Under the pieces are notes generated by a model. That model did no database searches, was not told where the DNA came from, and saw nothing but the letters and a program-made list of their open reading frames with translations. Positions 32,061-41,215 of a DNA stretch of 64,000 nt are shown here, one piece after another. Source of the stretch: Lepidostoma basale (Eukaryota > Arthropoda > Insecta > Trichoptera > Lepidostomatidae). The DNA is taken from contig JAHDVF020000418.1 of assembly GCA_022606425.2 (NCBI GenBank), forward strand, positions 496,001 to 560,000, read 5' to 3'. Made by a program: the position numbers and the translations under genes. Each line of letters begins with the position of its first letter. Positions within the stretch are counted from its first letter, which is position 1.

Positions 32061-32400
32061 ATTTGTTACAGTAAGAGTCAAGATTCTTGAGGAATCAAGG
32101 GATTGGAATAAACATGTGGGACTTGGAGGATTAATCCCACCCCCCCTACCTTACCTATGGCGCTAGTATGCTGGCAGCAGCATAGCGCCCCCTGGAGACA
32201 AGGACCCCGTCTTTGCTCCGGGCTTATTACCGCGTCCTTCGGCCGAGCGACACGCGTCCGCTCGAACGCTCTTGCCCTATCTATTGTTATACACTTGTCT
32301 TTGCCGAAATAAATAACTGTGTACCAACTAGCCTCTGATTTTTCACTTCCACACCGAACCACCTCACACTACAAACACAAGCTTGGTTTCTGCCAGCGTG
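32060..32400 (+). other. GC-rich island, possible LTR-derived regulatory sequence
   Basis: It contains a hairpin GGCGCTA...TAGCGCC around 32158-32190, the word AGCGCCCCCTGGAGA, and downstream GCCGAAATAAATAACTGTG, which looks like a polyadenylation region of a retroviral-type LTR. No integrase, protease or primer site was found, so LTR origin is tentative. Confidence 0.25.
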
Positions 32401-32577
32401 TTGCTCAAGAAAAGGAAATACTATATTATGGCAAGGAGCTCACATTCCAAGTTGCAAATTCAAACTACATAACAAACAAAACGAGTGACCAGTCACATTC
32501 TTTGCCTCCAACGAAGGAAAACTACAAAATCGGAGTTTTAAGTCCTCAGTTTTTTACCTCCTGTAAATAACTAACTA

Positions 32578-32885
32578 GCTTAGCATCACGCCATCTAACC
32601 GAAAGGGTAGGCAGAAAGAATGGACTGCCACACTTTAACCGATGCGGCACTCCATCCTTCTCTTTTCGCACCGCGAGAGATGCGGCGTGATTGGTTGCGA
32701 ACCCCATCGCCACCAACAGGCATCTCCCGCGCACACTTCGATCATCCAACGTCCACAAAATAAACCTAAATCAAATTATATAAAATACAATGATATATAA
32801 TAAAATAACAAAATAAAAATAATTTAACACGTAATGTTCTCTTAGATGGTGCACTTGTCGTAATTTATTTAATTTATAATCCACG
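32578..32885 (-). repeat. SINE-2 copy
   Basis: Minus strand: RTE-A-like end (GCATCACGCCATCTAACCG, AAGGGTAGGCAGAAAG), head (GATGCGGCACTCCATCC, GGTTGCGAACCCCATCGCC), AT-rich body to ACGTATTTACCGC. The remainder to 33180 is AT-rich. Confidence 0.75.
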
Positions 32886-33189
32886 TATTTACCGCTTTTT
32901 TTTTTTTATTTCCTGTAATGAGGTACTGAAAACCATCCAACACCAGCAAAAACATTAAAATATTATGGAAGAATTTATTTAAATTGTCATTGGAACAAAA
33001 GAAAAAAATATTTTTACACCTGTTAAATTTCTTTTTAAAAACGAAAAAACTCATATAATTTTAACATCAAAACCGTACAAACGTATTTCGTGTCACAACT
33101 AACTATTATGAAGTGCGGCAACAATCAAATTAATATTAATATTAAATAATCTTGTATATCCTATTAATTCATCAACAACAGTTTTAGAT

Positions 33190-33340
33190 GTGCGTGCATG
33201 ACGTGCGTGCATGGTACGATGTATGAATGTAGAGGAATCCCGAGAGGTATGCCAGGACAGGCCATTGTGGTGATCCATCCTCTCTGCCTACCCCTCCGGA
33301 GAAATGGCGTGATGGTTAGTTAGTTAGTTAGTTAGTCAGC
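33190..33340 (+). repeat. RTE-A 3' terminus
   Basis: TGTATGAATGTAGAGGAATC, CTGCCTACCCCTCCGGAG, GTGATGG and four TTAG-type repeats. Confidence 0.8.
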
Positions 33341-33344
33341 AGTT

Positions 33345-33635
33345 TTAGATTAATACCTTCTTTACCATTCTGTCTTCACTCATTCTTTCCATGTGTCCAA
33401 ACCATCTTAATGACCCTTTCATATATATGTAAACGGCGTGAACGGAGCTAGAAATAGAGGAAGGCTGAGGAAAACGTGGCACGATCAAATCAATCAAATA
33501 TTGAATGTCATGACAAGATGTATGAATGTAGAGGAAGCGAGAGAAGTATGTCAAGACAGAACAGTGTGGCGTTCCATTCTTTCTGCCTACCCCTCCGGGG
33601 AGACGGCGTGATGGTTAGTTGGTTAGTTAGTTTTT
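33345..33635. mobile_element. RTE-A insertion with inverted 5' segment
   Basis: 33346-33422 is the minus-strand block (ACCTTCTTTACCATTCTG...). 33423-33635 is the plus-strand continuation (ATATATGTAAACGGCGTGAA to the TTAG tail). In the 22.0 kb copy these two blocks are adjacent in one orientation. Confidence 0.75.
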
Positions 33636-33639
33636 TAGA

Positions 33640-34033
33640 TTAATATCTCTCGAAGTACCCCATTGACAAACTTGCCCCGATAAATTAATTCTTTTTATAC
33701 CGTGGCAAGACCAAATCATATCATTTTTTTACTGTTATCGCCATTTTGAAAAAAAATCTGGAGAACTGTCAAAGTCAAAGGTTACGATTAAACCTAAAAA
33801 ATAACTTGTAATGAATATTAATCATATATGTTAAGTTTACAATAGCGTTTGTATATTTCATTTCAATTTAAAAAGACTTGTTTTTATTATAAAAAATAAT
33901 TTATATTTCGTTTAATTTGGCCCGGGAACGGTGTAACTTCAAACAGTTTGAAAAGAGTTTTCCATCTGTTATTTTGCTTTCGTATTTCGGTTACTTCATC
34001 ACTATGATGTGACCTGATGCTTACTCACGCGCA
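33640..34033 (+). promoter_or_regulatory. Upstream region and 5' UTR of the zinc-finger gene
   Basis: Mostly unique AT-rich sequence with a GC-richer patch (GGCCCGGGAACGG, 33920) and TTACTCACGCGCA directly before the start codon. No TATA box position can be defended. Extent is inferred. Confidence 0.35.
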
Positions 34034-34041
34034 ATGGACGG
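34034..34041 (+). CDS. Zinc-finger gene, coding exon 1 (8 bases)
   Basis: ATGGACGG followed by the donor GTAAGAT. G at -3 and G at +4 give a good initiation context. Joined to exon 2 it reads MDGNTVKQEPEE in frame, which is why this start is preferred; exon 2 has no ATG in frame. It is an inference from splice phase and should be confirmed with a transcript. Confidence 0.65.
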
Positions 34042-34301
34042 GTAAGATATTTGAAACGATTTTTTTTACTTGTAGCGTTATATATTTAAGTAAATATTAA
34101 TTATTATTAGATTTAATTCATTTTGTTTGCTGTGGCATTTGCCTCCAAAATGTTAAATTTGCTCTAATTATTTTCTAGCCTTTTTCGTTTATATGCAATT
34201 TAAATTTCATCACAAAAAAATCTGGTAATAAAACAGACTTGTGATGAATCTATTTACAAAACATATGTGATGTGGTGGCAAGTATTTCGCATGCCTCAAT
34301 G

Positions 34302-34346
34302 TTTACACTGAAGAAGGATGAGTGTAAACCGAAACATGTTTGTGAA
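34302..34346 (+). ncRNA. Hammerhead-ribozyme-like motif (PLE-B)
   Basis: In intron 1 of the zinc-finger gene. Core CTGAAGA 34308-34314, an extra A, stem II only GG/CC next to the core, GAAA 34331-34334, then CATGTT. Stem I TTTACA (34302-34307) pairs with TGTGAA (34341-34346), one wobble. The family differs in sequence from PLE-A outside the core. Confidence 0.5.
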
Positions 34347-34916
34347 AAGTGTAATAAAGTATTGTGAAAATACAATGTTTTTCAAAAGATTTCATAAACC
34401 TCACAATTTCATAAAGTGGAGAGTAAAATGATTTATATTACTGTCTCAATTCACCCTTTATGTCTCGCTCTTGCTACTCTGTATTTGCGAGTGCGAAAGA
34501 GACAAATTCACACATGGCAATTCACACATATCGAATATTGTGTTTGTTGGTCTTGACTATTTGGCTGTGGTTTTTAATATGTTTTGATAGCAAGATTTAA
34601 AAGATATACTACTGTCTCACACACATTAAGTCTCACTCTTGCTACTGCTATATTTGCGAGTGCGAGAGAGGCATATTTAAACGGAACAAGAAACATATCG
34701 AATGTCAGCCTAGGACATTTTCCATAAATTTAATGTTTTTTAGCAATCAGATTTGAAATGTAATATACTTGTTCACTTCAACAATCGCCTATGGATATTC
34801 CAATTTTAAATTTCTCATTTTGAAATGTGTAGTGATCACACGGCAACATTATACCGCTTCTAATTTGTATGATCCCGTTTAATGGTATTAAAATATTTAT
34901 TTTTATTTCATTTTAG

Positions 34917-34992
34917 AAATACGGTAAAACAGGAGCCAGAGGAAACATCTCAGGAATGGATTCCGTGCAATCCTGAAGATGTCAAAATTGAG
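34917..34992 (+). CDS. Zinc-finger gene, coding exon 2
   Basis: A 76-base exon, acceptor TTTTAG and donor GTTTGT. It encodes the acidic linker NTVKQEPEETSQEWIPCNPE and DVKIE; VKQEPEE matches the sumoylation consensus (hydrophobic-K-x-E), a known repression-linked site in zinc-finger proteins, though its use here is inferred. Phase: one base completes the Gly codon begun in exon 1, and the exon ends on a codon boundary. Confidence 0.75.
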
Positions 34993-35089
34993 GTTTGTTT
35001 AATATATTTTTAAAAACTTTATCATGACAACTTCTGGGGCAGTAAAAAGCATTTTTATATAATAAAAAAGTTTTCTTATTTACCACATC

Positions 35090-35146
35090 ATCCTCTATAA
35101 CATTTGATAATGCTTTATGATCCTCTATAACATTTGATAATGCAAC
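35090..35146 (+). repeat. Tandem pair derived from PLE-D
   Basis: CCTCTATAACATTTGATAAT occurs twice, 27 bases apart. The AACATTTGATAATGC part is the PLE-D core. It lies in intron 2 of the zinc-finger gene. Confidence 0.65.
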
Positions 35147-35985
35147 CAGCAACTAGCACATGTATCTACGATGAGAGATCTCGGGATCATCTATGAGAGT
35201 AGGCTGACTTTTCGTGCACATATCGAGAGGATTTGAGGCTCTGCACTAAGGATGTTGGGCTTCACTTTCCGGACCGGAAGAGTTTTCAGGGATCCTCATG
35301 TGCTCAGAGTCCTATACAACGCATTGGTGCGGAGCAGAATTGAAAGTGGTTCTGTGATATGGAGTCCTCACGAGGCCAGATATATCCGTTATGCTGGAGA
35401 GGGTTTAGAAAAGATTTCTGAGGTATCTCTGCATGAGGGAGTATGGTTGCTATCCGTGGATCTATCCCACGGCATTTCTTTTGGGAATTCTTGGGACCAA
35501 CTCTCTGCAGCTTCAAAGAGATGGGCATCTCATAACCCATTTCTTTAGATTACTCAGGGGATATTTCGAGAACTCGGCCGTGCTGGACGGTGTTCGGCTT
35601 TTTGTCCCTGATAGATATCTCCGACAGCCACAACATAGATTGTGTTATCTACCGGCTGCCGAAGAGCAATTAATCTGCTGAACGTGGTCCCCTTGGAGAT
35701 TGACATCTTTTATATTAGTGAAAGTACATTCAGAAGGCAAATACTCTTATTCCTGGAGAGTATCTTGTCTTCCTAATGTCGAACCATCTCTCGCGTTTCT
35801 GATAGTATACTATACACAATATATTATTTTACCTGTTCTCAATAGATGCCTTGAAAATTTATTTTGTAATGTCTGTTGATGAAATAAACTGATTTGATTT
35901 ATACAGATGAAACATGTCATTCACATAAATTATAATAAACCTTCTAGGAAACAGATGTTTTCATTTGTATTAATTATTTTCTTCT
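35147..35985 (+). repeat. LIN-C fragment followed by PLE-D scrap, in intron 2
   Basis: MRDLGIIYESRLTFRAHIER-type coding (35170), TGRVFRDPHVLRVLYNALVR, IESGSVIWSPHEARY and GTNSLQLQRDGHLITHFFRL, then the 3' UTR with AAACTGATTTGATTT. 35895-35985 carries GATGAAACATGTCATTCACA and other PLE-D words. Confidence 0.8.
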
Positions 35986-36320
35986 TCTTTTGGTGCCGTG
36001 TCAGGTCCCTCCAACGTTGGCGATCACTACAGCAAAGGTATTCGCCATAATGATTCCTGGGAAATGGTGACTAGAGTGGTTTCCCGTTGCCTACTCTGGT
36101 GGATTTTTCTGTCGGGGTTACCTTCCCTTAGCTGGTTGGATCTGGTTTGGAGGCGCCAGAAACTCGCCTTTCATCCCCTCGTTATCTGCTGTGATCACGC
36201 GGTTATGAGTGTGACCCCATTGCCCGAGGTTCGCGACAGGGACGCTAACGAGTTGGACTAGTCAGTAGTGTTGCTGGTAGAATGCAACTGGGCGTTTCGC
36301 AGCATTTTATAGAATGCAAA
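35985..36320 (-). repeat. LIN-B terminus plus adjoining repeat, in intron 2
   Basis: The minus-strand LIN-B end (GGTGCCGTGTCAGGTCCC, AACGTTGGCGATCACTAC) covers 35985-36045. The rest, with GGTTTCCCGTTGCCTACTC and ATGCAACTGGGCGTTTCGCA, looks repeat-like but I cannot name it. Confidence 0.5.
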
Positions 36321-36413
36321 ATGTGACTCGCCGCGACCCTACTAACAATTCGAACCCCTTCATTATTTTAATAACATATATTTAATTTATTAATATCCAT
36401 ATTTCCATTGCAG

Positions 36414-37235
36414 ATAGAAGATGACAGCCAATCTGACAAGAGTTCCACGAGTAAAGAGCGGCCGTACCGCTGCGAGCTATGCGACAACAGCTACGTGCTG
36501 CTGGACAGCCTGCGCCGCCATCTCGTCGTGCACAAGGAGGGTAAGACCTTCAAGTGCGACGTCTGCCCCTACTCCTGCTCGCGGAACAGCGTCCTCCGCG
36601 AACACAAGCTCGCCCACTCCGGGATGCTGGCCTACAGGTGCGATCAGTGCGTATACACGTGTTCGCGCCCGTCCAATTTGAGAAAGCACAAGCTGACGCA
36701 TTCAGGAGTACGTCCGTACGCGTGCTCCGTCTGCCCGTTCACCTGCATCCAACCCGGCAGCTTGAAAGAACATTCCTACGTGCACACCGGCGAACGCCCG
36801 TATCAATGCAACGTCTGCGAATACACGTGCGCGCGCCTCGGTAATTTAAAGCTGCACAAGCTGACTCACGCGGGTGCGAGGCCGTACGCCTGCGACCGCT
36901 GCTCTTACCGTTCGCGTCAAATGAGCCATTTAAAAAAGCACAAGAAGACGCACGGCGCGCCCGAGGTTCACACCTGCGATAAGTGCTCGTACGCGTGCGA
37001 CCGGATCGACGAACTGAACAGGCACAAGATGGACCACGCCGGACCCAACCCGCCTTGCTGCGAGACGTGCGGATACGCGTGTCGAGATCTCGAGCACCTC
37101 TCTACGCACGTACGCATTCACACCGGGGAAAAACCTTTCATTTGCGACGATTGCGGTTATAGCTTCCTGGTCCTTAGCCTTTTAAAGAAGCACCAAACTA
37201 TCCACTCGCAAGTCAGAGTCAGCCTCATTCCTTAA
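36414..37235 (+). CDS. Nine-finger C2H2 zinc-finger protein, coding exon 3
   Basis: A 273-codon terminal exon plus TAA; acceptor TTGCAG, phase 0 (IEDDSQSDKSSTSKERPYRC). It holds nine consecutive C2H2 fingers with the usual C-x2-C-x12-H-x3-H spacing, linked by short H-x-G-x-(R/K)-P-type linkers (HSGVRPY, HTGERPY, HAGARPY, HTGEKPF). Each finger binds one zinc; tandem arrays like this normally read a long DNA site, so a nuclear DNA-binding role is likely, target unknown. The whole protein is 301 residues: short acidic N-terminus, fingers from about residue 48 to the end, no BTB, ZAD or SCAN domain. Many fingers have Cys or Tyr between the zinc ligands (PYSCSRNSVLREH, EYTCARLGNLKLH), a style seen in insect one-exon finger arrays. 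GC content is far above the flanks, as expected of selected coding sequence. No orthologue is named because the fingers are generic. Confidence 0.93.
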   Translation: MEDDSQSDKSSTSKERPYRCELCDNSYVLLDSLRRHLVVHKEGKTFKCDVCPYSCSRNSVLREHKLAHSGMLAYRCDQCVYTCSRPSNLRKHKLTHSGVRPYACSVCPFTCIQPGSLKEHSYVHTGERPYQCNVCEYTCARLGNLKLHKLTHAGARPYACDRCSYRSRQMSHLKKHKKTHGAPEVHTCDKCSYACDRIDELNRHKMDHAGPNPPCCETCGYACRDLEHLSTHVRIHTGEKPFICDDCGYSFLVLSLLKKHQTIHSQVRVSLIP

Positions 37236-37314
37236 CCCTTGCTTTTGTGACGAGTCTCTGTGATAGTTACTACATCCATTCAGGCATTACAACTACAGAT
37301 ATTTTTCTTCTTTT

Positions 37315-37320
37315 AATAAA
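37315..37320 (+). terminator. Polyadenylation signal of the zinc-finger gene
   Basis: AATAAA 80 bases after the stop codon, the first on this strand. Confidence 0.65.
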
Positions 37321-37583
37321 ATCGTGTCACCCTTGGATTTTGTGGCAACGAAGATATGCCATACGTCCTCTTCCTGTCTGCTATGACCTGATGGTAGGGT
37401 CAGAGATCACATTGCCTGGTACGGGTATTTCTCTATAAGAGCCATTTTTCATCTTTTAGTTTTACTCATCTGGACATTAACAATTGTTCTATCCTTTGCA
37501 ATGCTACCTGGCGTTTGCTTAACCTTCCGTTACCAATGTGTAGTATACATATTTTCTAATAGCATAAATATCTGATAAACTTC

Positions 37584-37770
37584 CTTCGTGGCCGAGCGGT
37601 AAGTGTATTGACTGCCACCCCGAAGGTTCCGGGTTCGATTCCCGGCGAGGACATTGTCACACTGTCTTTGGTCTGGTGTAGAATTCAAATGACGATAAAA
37701 TGGCGATAGATTAGCTACCTATCACATGTCACGAGAATCACTATGATAGCTATAATACCCTTTACATCGA
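37584..37770 (+). repeat. SINE-1 copy, best preserved
   Basis: CTTCGTGGCCGAGCGGTAAG (box A region), GGGTTCGATTCCCGGCGAGG (box B), then the standard body and ACGAGAATCACTATGATAGC end. A RNA polymerase III promoter is therefore intact here. Confidence 0.85.
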
Positions 37771-37824
37771 TTTGGCTCATGCTGTCATGATGTAATGAGC
37801 GATTCAACAAAATAATAATAATAA

Positions 37825-38170
37825 TAAACTTAAAGCGTTAACACTTGAATTCCACAACGACAAATTTTTCATGAATTCATTGTTTTTTACACTTGAGTTT
37901 TGATTAATACGAATGAAAACGTCTGTTTTCTAGAAGTTTTGTTACATTTTATGTAAATGACATGTTTCGCATGGCATATCAAACATTTGATAATGCCTTA
38001 GACAGGCAAAACATGTCATTCACATAAAATATAATAAAACTTGTATAAAACGGTATTCATTATTTGATATGAAGCTATACATCATTGTTCAAGAAATAAT
38101 AAATACTTTTGAGTTAATTTTTCTCAACGTATTTTGAATACTTTATACCTTCATCATCGGAAGAATGTTT
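37825..38170. mobile_element. PLE-E and PLE-D fragments, including a PLE-D inverted pair
   Basis: 37830-37905 is the minus PLE-E flank. 37905-38100 holds two PLE-D arms that meet at about 37985: the left reads on minus as TTTGATATGCC, GCGAAACATGTC; the right as TTTGATAATGCC, GGCAAAACATGTC. 38100-38168 is another minus PLE-E piece with a decayed motif. 38170-38525 has no gene. Confidence 0.6.
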
Positions 38171-38524
38171 TATTGAAAATTGGAGATATTTTACCAATAC
38201 ATTGATAATAGAAGTATTCCATTTTTCCAATTTCAAACTATTATAAATGTGAAGTAGTTATCCAGCGTGGTTACGCTTGTAATCTTTGATTTTGGTAAGG
38301 GAAGATTAAGATTACATACAGGTGTGGTATATATTAACGGTGTAACTGTCTAGCTATCCACGATTCACGATACGATTTTATTATTGGAAGAAATATGTTG
38401 GTACGATGATTTTTATTGGCTGCCAAAGCCAATTTTTTTAAATATGTTTCTTTTAGATTAGTACCCTAAGTTTGTTTCTTTGTTTTACATATTTAATAAA
38501 TTTATTAAATACCGTTACAGAAAA

Positions 38525-38885
38525 AAATGTATTTGTTTATTTTTAAACATGCTGATGACAGAATGGAGTGGAGTGGTCAATAGTGCGAGTGTTTTGAGTT
38601 GGAATCCAAGGAAGCAAAGTATGATACTGTCAATCGAAGGGTGAGAGCACTGTGATGATGTAAGGAAGGAATGTAGAGCAGAATATGTATTATGAAAAGC
38701 ATTGATGAAGAAAAAATTATATGTAAATGGAAGAAGAGCGACCACATTCCAAGTCAGAGAAATCGACGAGCGTGTATATTACGATGAATGAATGTAGAGG
38801 AACCTAGAGAGGTATGTCAGGACAGAGCCGTATGGTGGTTCATCCTCTCTGCCTACCTACTGCGTGATGGTTGGTTAGTTAGTAT
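38525..38885 (+). repeat. RTE-A fragment, heavily deleted
   Basis: GTGGTCAATAGTGC-like start, GAGCAGAATATGTATTATGA, CCAAGTCAGAGAAATCGACG, then the 3' end with GCGTGATGGTTGG. 38885-39305 has no gene. Confidence 0.6.
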
Positions 38886-39304
38886 ATAAGTGCTGTAATG
38901 GCGCCTACCACTGCAGATCTCTGGTTGAACAGAACATAAGTATTTTAAAACTTCATTAATCGCACATACAATCATTCACATTGTTAAATAACAATATACG
39001 CCATTGTTACTTCACACGGACAAACTTGGTAAAATTGGAGAACTACCAAGTGGAATACGAACATCGAATTTTCGGCGAGTTCCTCCATTGCTTTCTGAAG
39101 TGGAAGATTGACTTTGAAGAAAGACAGGTCCATATCATTTAACGAGAAATGTTAGCGTTCTTTGCCTGATGACAGACCACCGTAACCACACTCCTTGGCA
39201 CATCAGATCATTGCAACTCTGATTCTATTACTTCTTGCACCACTCCATTTTCATCTCTTTCATTCCCAGACCACGGCCTAAATTATTACCATCTGCCTTA
39301 TCAA

Positions 39305-40240
39305 TATATCAAATCAAATCAGTTTATTAACTCAAAAGACATTACAAACAGGAAAATGTTTAAGGCATCTATTAAGTACAGGTAAAATATTATAAAAATA
39401 CAACAAAGTACCAGGAACGCATTAGAAATGGTTCGACATTAGGAAGACAAGATACTTTCTAAAGTAAAGAGTATTTGTCCCCTGAACGTACCATAAAAGA
39501 CGTCAATCTCCGAGGAGACCGTGTTCAGCAGACTAATTGCTCTTCCCACCGGTGTCACCAGAGGCAGATTGGTTCTGGCGGCCGGTAGGTATAACAATTT
39601 GTGCTGTCGCTGTCGGAGATATCTACCGGCGACAAAAAGACCAACATCCTCCAGTACGGCCGAGTTCTCGAAGTATCCCCTAATTAATCTGAAGAAATGG
39701 GTTATTAGATGTCCATCTCTTCGAAGCTGTAAAGAATTGGTTCCGAGCATTCCCAGAAGAAATGCCGTGGGATAGAGCCACGGATAGCTACCATACTCCC
39801 TCATGTAGAGATACCTCAGAAATTTTTTCTGAACCCTCTCCAGCATAACGGAATATCTCGCCTCGTGAGGACTCCATATCACAGAACCACTTTCGAGCCT
39901 GCTCCGAACCAATGTGTTGTATAGGAACTCTGAGCACATTGGGATCCCTGAAAACTCTTCCGGTCCGGACGATGAACCCCGACATCCTCAGTGCAATGTC
40001 ACAAATTCTCTCGATATGTGCACGAAAAGTCAGCCTACTCTCATAGATGATCCCGAGATCCTTCATCGTAGATACATGTGCCAGTTGCTGGTTGTTCATT
40101 GTGTATCTATGATATACAGTTCTCAATGCTCTAGTAAATGATAGCATAACGCATTTAGAGACATTGAATTGCATTTGATTACTGTGACTCCAGTTAACAA
40201 TATTATTGATGTCAGACGTCGAAGACAGTCTTCAGGATTT
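39305..40240 (-). mobile_element. LIN-C LINE, longest copy
   Basis: Minus strand. Upstream frame: MQFNVSKCVMLSFTRALRTV, VSTMKDLGIIYESRLTFRAH and MSGFIVRTGRVFRDPNVLRV. After a frameshift: NTLVRSRLESGSVIWSPHEA, MREYGSYPWLYPTAFLLGML, GLFVAGRYLRQRQHKLLYLP and VTPVGRAISLLNTVSSEIDV. The 3' end is ATCAAATCAAATCAGTTTAT on plus. Family content (post-palm RT region ending in a short-repeat tail) suggests the Jockey/CR1 superfamily. The RT palm is missing. Confidence 0.8.
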
Positions 40241-40301
40241 CAGGATTTTAAACTGTTAAATTAAATAACTTTGTTTTTTGTATCACAATCGTATTTTATT
40301 T

Positions 40302-40347
40302 TACGCGACAGCTGTTTCATCAACCTATGTTGAGATCATCAGGTGTT
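40302..40347 (-). ncRNA. Hammerhead-ribozyme-like motif (PLE-C left)
   Basis: Perfect core CTGATGA (40342-40336) and GAAA (40318-40315). Stem II TCAAC/GTTGA with TC and T next to the core. Stem III A-C/G-T with loop AGCT, predicted cleavage after C40307. Stem I ACAC against GCGT pairs at three of four positions; a C-to-T change at a former CG would explain the mismatch. Confidence 0.6.
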
Positions 40348-40450
40348 ACAATATTATATCAAATGTCAAATTTTCGTGATTTTTCGAAATATGCATTTCA
40401 CATAAAGATTCGAAAAATCACAAAAATTTGACATTTGATATATTATTGTA

Positions 40451-40495
40451 ACACCTGATGGTGTCAACATAGGTTGATGAAACAGCTGTTGCGTA
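40451..40495 (+). ncRNA. Hammerhead-ribozyme-like motif (PLE-C right)
   Basis: Same fold as the left arm, but the core reads CTGATGG (last core base changed) and the cleavage triplet is GTT. Probably inactive. Confidence 0.5.
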
Positions 40496-40539
40496 AAATA
40501 GAATACAATTATGATACAAACAACAAAGTTATTTGACAA

Positions 40540-40885
40540 ACAAACCATCACGCCGTTTCACCGCAGGGGTAGGCAGAGAGAATGGACCACCACACTACTC
40601 TATCCTGGCAAACCTCTCTAGATTCCTCCACATTCATACAACGAGTCATACACGCACGTCGATTCCTCCGACTTCTAACATGACCAACCTTTTAAATTTG
40701 ATTAATTTAGTCATGCCATGTTTTCATCGGTATGCCTCGACTCCGTACTCCATTTACATCGTTTTCTTTCTTAACCATTCTTTCTCCATCCATGCGTTCC
40801 ATATGTCTGAACCATTGCAGCGATCCTTTCATAATACCTTCTTTCGCTCTACATTCGTTTCTTATATCAGCATCAAGTTATTTAA
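40540..40885 (-). repeat. RTE-A 3' half
   Basis: Minus strand, ACCATCACGCCGTTTCACC to CTTCTTTCGCTCTACATTC, no tail repeats. Confidence 0.75.
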
Positions 40886-40904
40886 TTTAACAGTATAATT
40901 TTTT

Positions 40905-41215
40905 TAAAGTAATGAGACTGATCCCATCATACTTAATGTCAATACTAACTGGTCTTCCATTCCCTAACGAGTCCTACATTATTATTGCTCCTCCGAGGAG
41001 CACTCCAGGCCACACATCTAGCCCCCGTATAAAACAACTACCAAAACACATTCCAACAATGTTTCCTACAGACGTAAGAGGAATAGCCATTAGAGCTGAA
41101 CCTCTGTAAGCCAGAAGTCTAAGTCCAATTATGTCAACAGACATTACAAACAATATTAATGTTTAATCCGTCTATTGAGTACAGGTAAAATATAATATAT
41201 ACTCGTATAATAACA
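40905..41215 (-). repeat. hAT-like fragment and LIN-C 3' end
   Basis: 40905-41118 shares TCCAACAATGTTTCCTACAG and CTGAACCTCTGTAAGCCAG with 19.05 and 58.8 kb. 41120-41215 is the minus LIN-C end (ACAGACATTACAAAC, TATTGAGTACAGGTAAAAT). Confidence 0.55.

Larger units (their letters stand above)
40255..40530. mobile_element. PLE-C element, inverted pair with hammerhead-like motifs
   Basis: Two arms of about 120 bases are near-perfect inverted copies separated by about 15-20 bases centred near 40393. Each arm carries AACACCTGATG, TCAAC, ATAG, GTTGA, TGAAACAGCTGT and GCGTAAAATA. The outer ends read AACTTTGTTTTTTGTATCAC and ACAAACAACAAAGTTATTTG. Confidence 0.7.

Noticed and set aside
36421..37121. 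Several overlapping open frames on both strands in the zinc-finger exon
   Set aside because: They are shadows of the GC-rich C2H2 array; only the plus frame 36414-37235 shows finger spacing.
37584..37655. Possible tRNA gene
   Set aside because: Box A and B are present, but the acceptor stem does not close and the same head is repeated in several SINE-1 copies.
40905..41115. Conserved-looking peptide MFPTDVRGIAIRAEPL as a host gene
   Set aside because: The same DNA recurs at 19.05 and 58.8 kb with other reading frames open, so it is part of a repeat.
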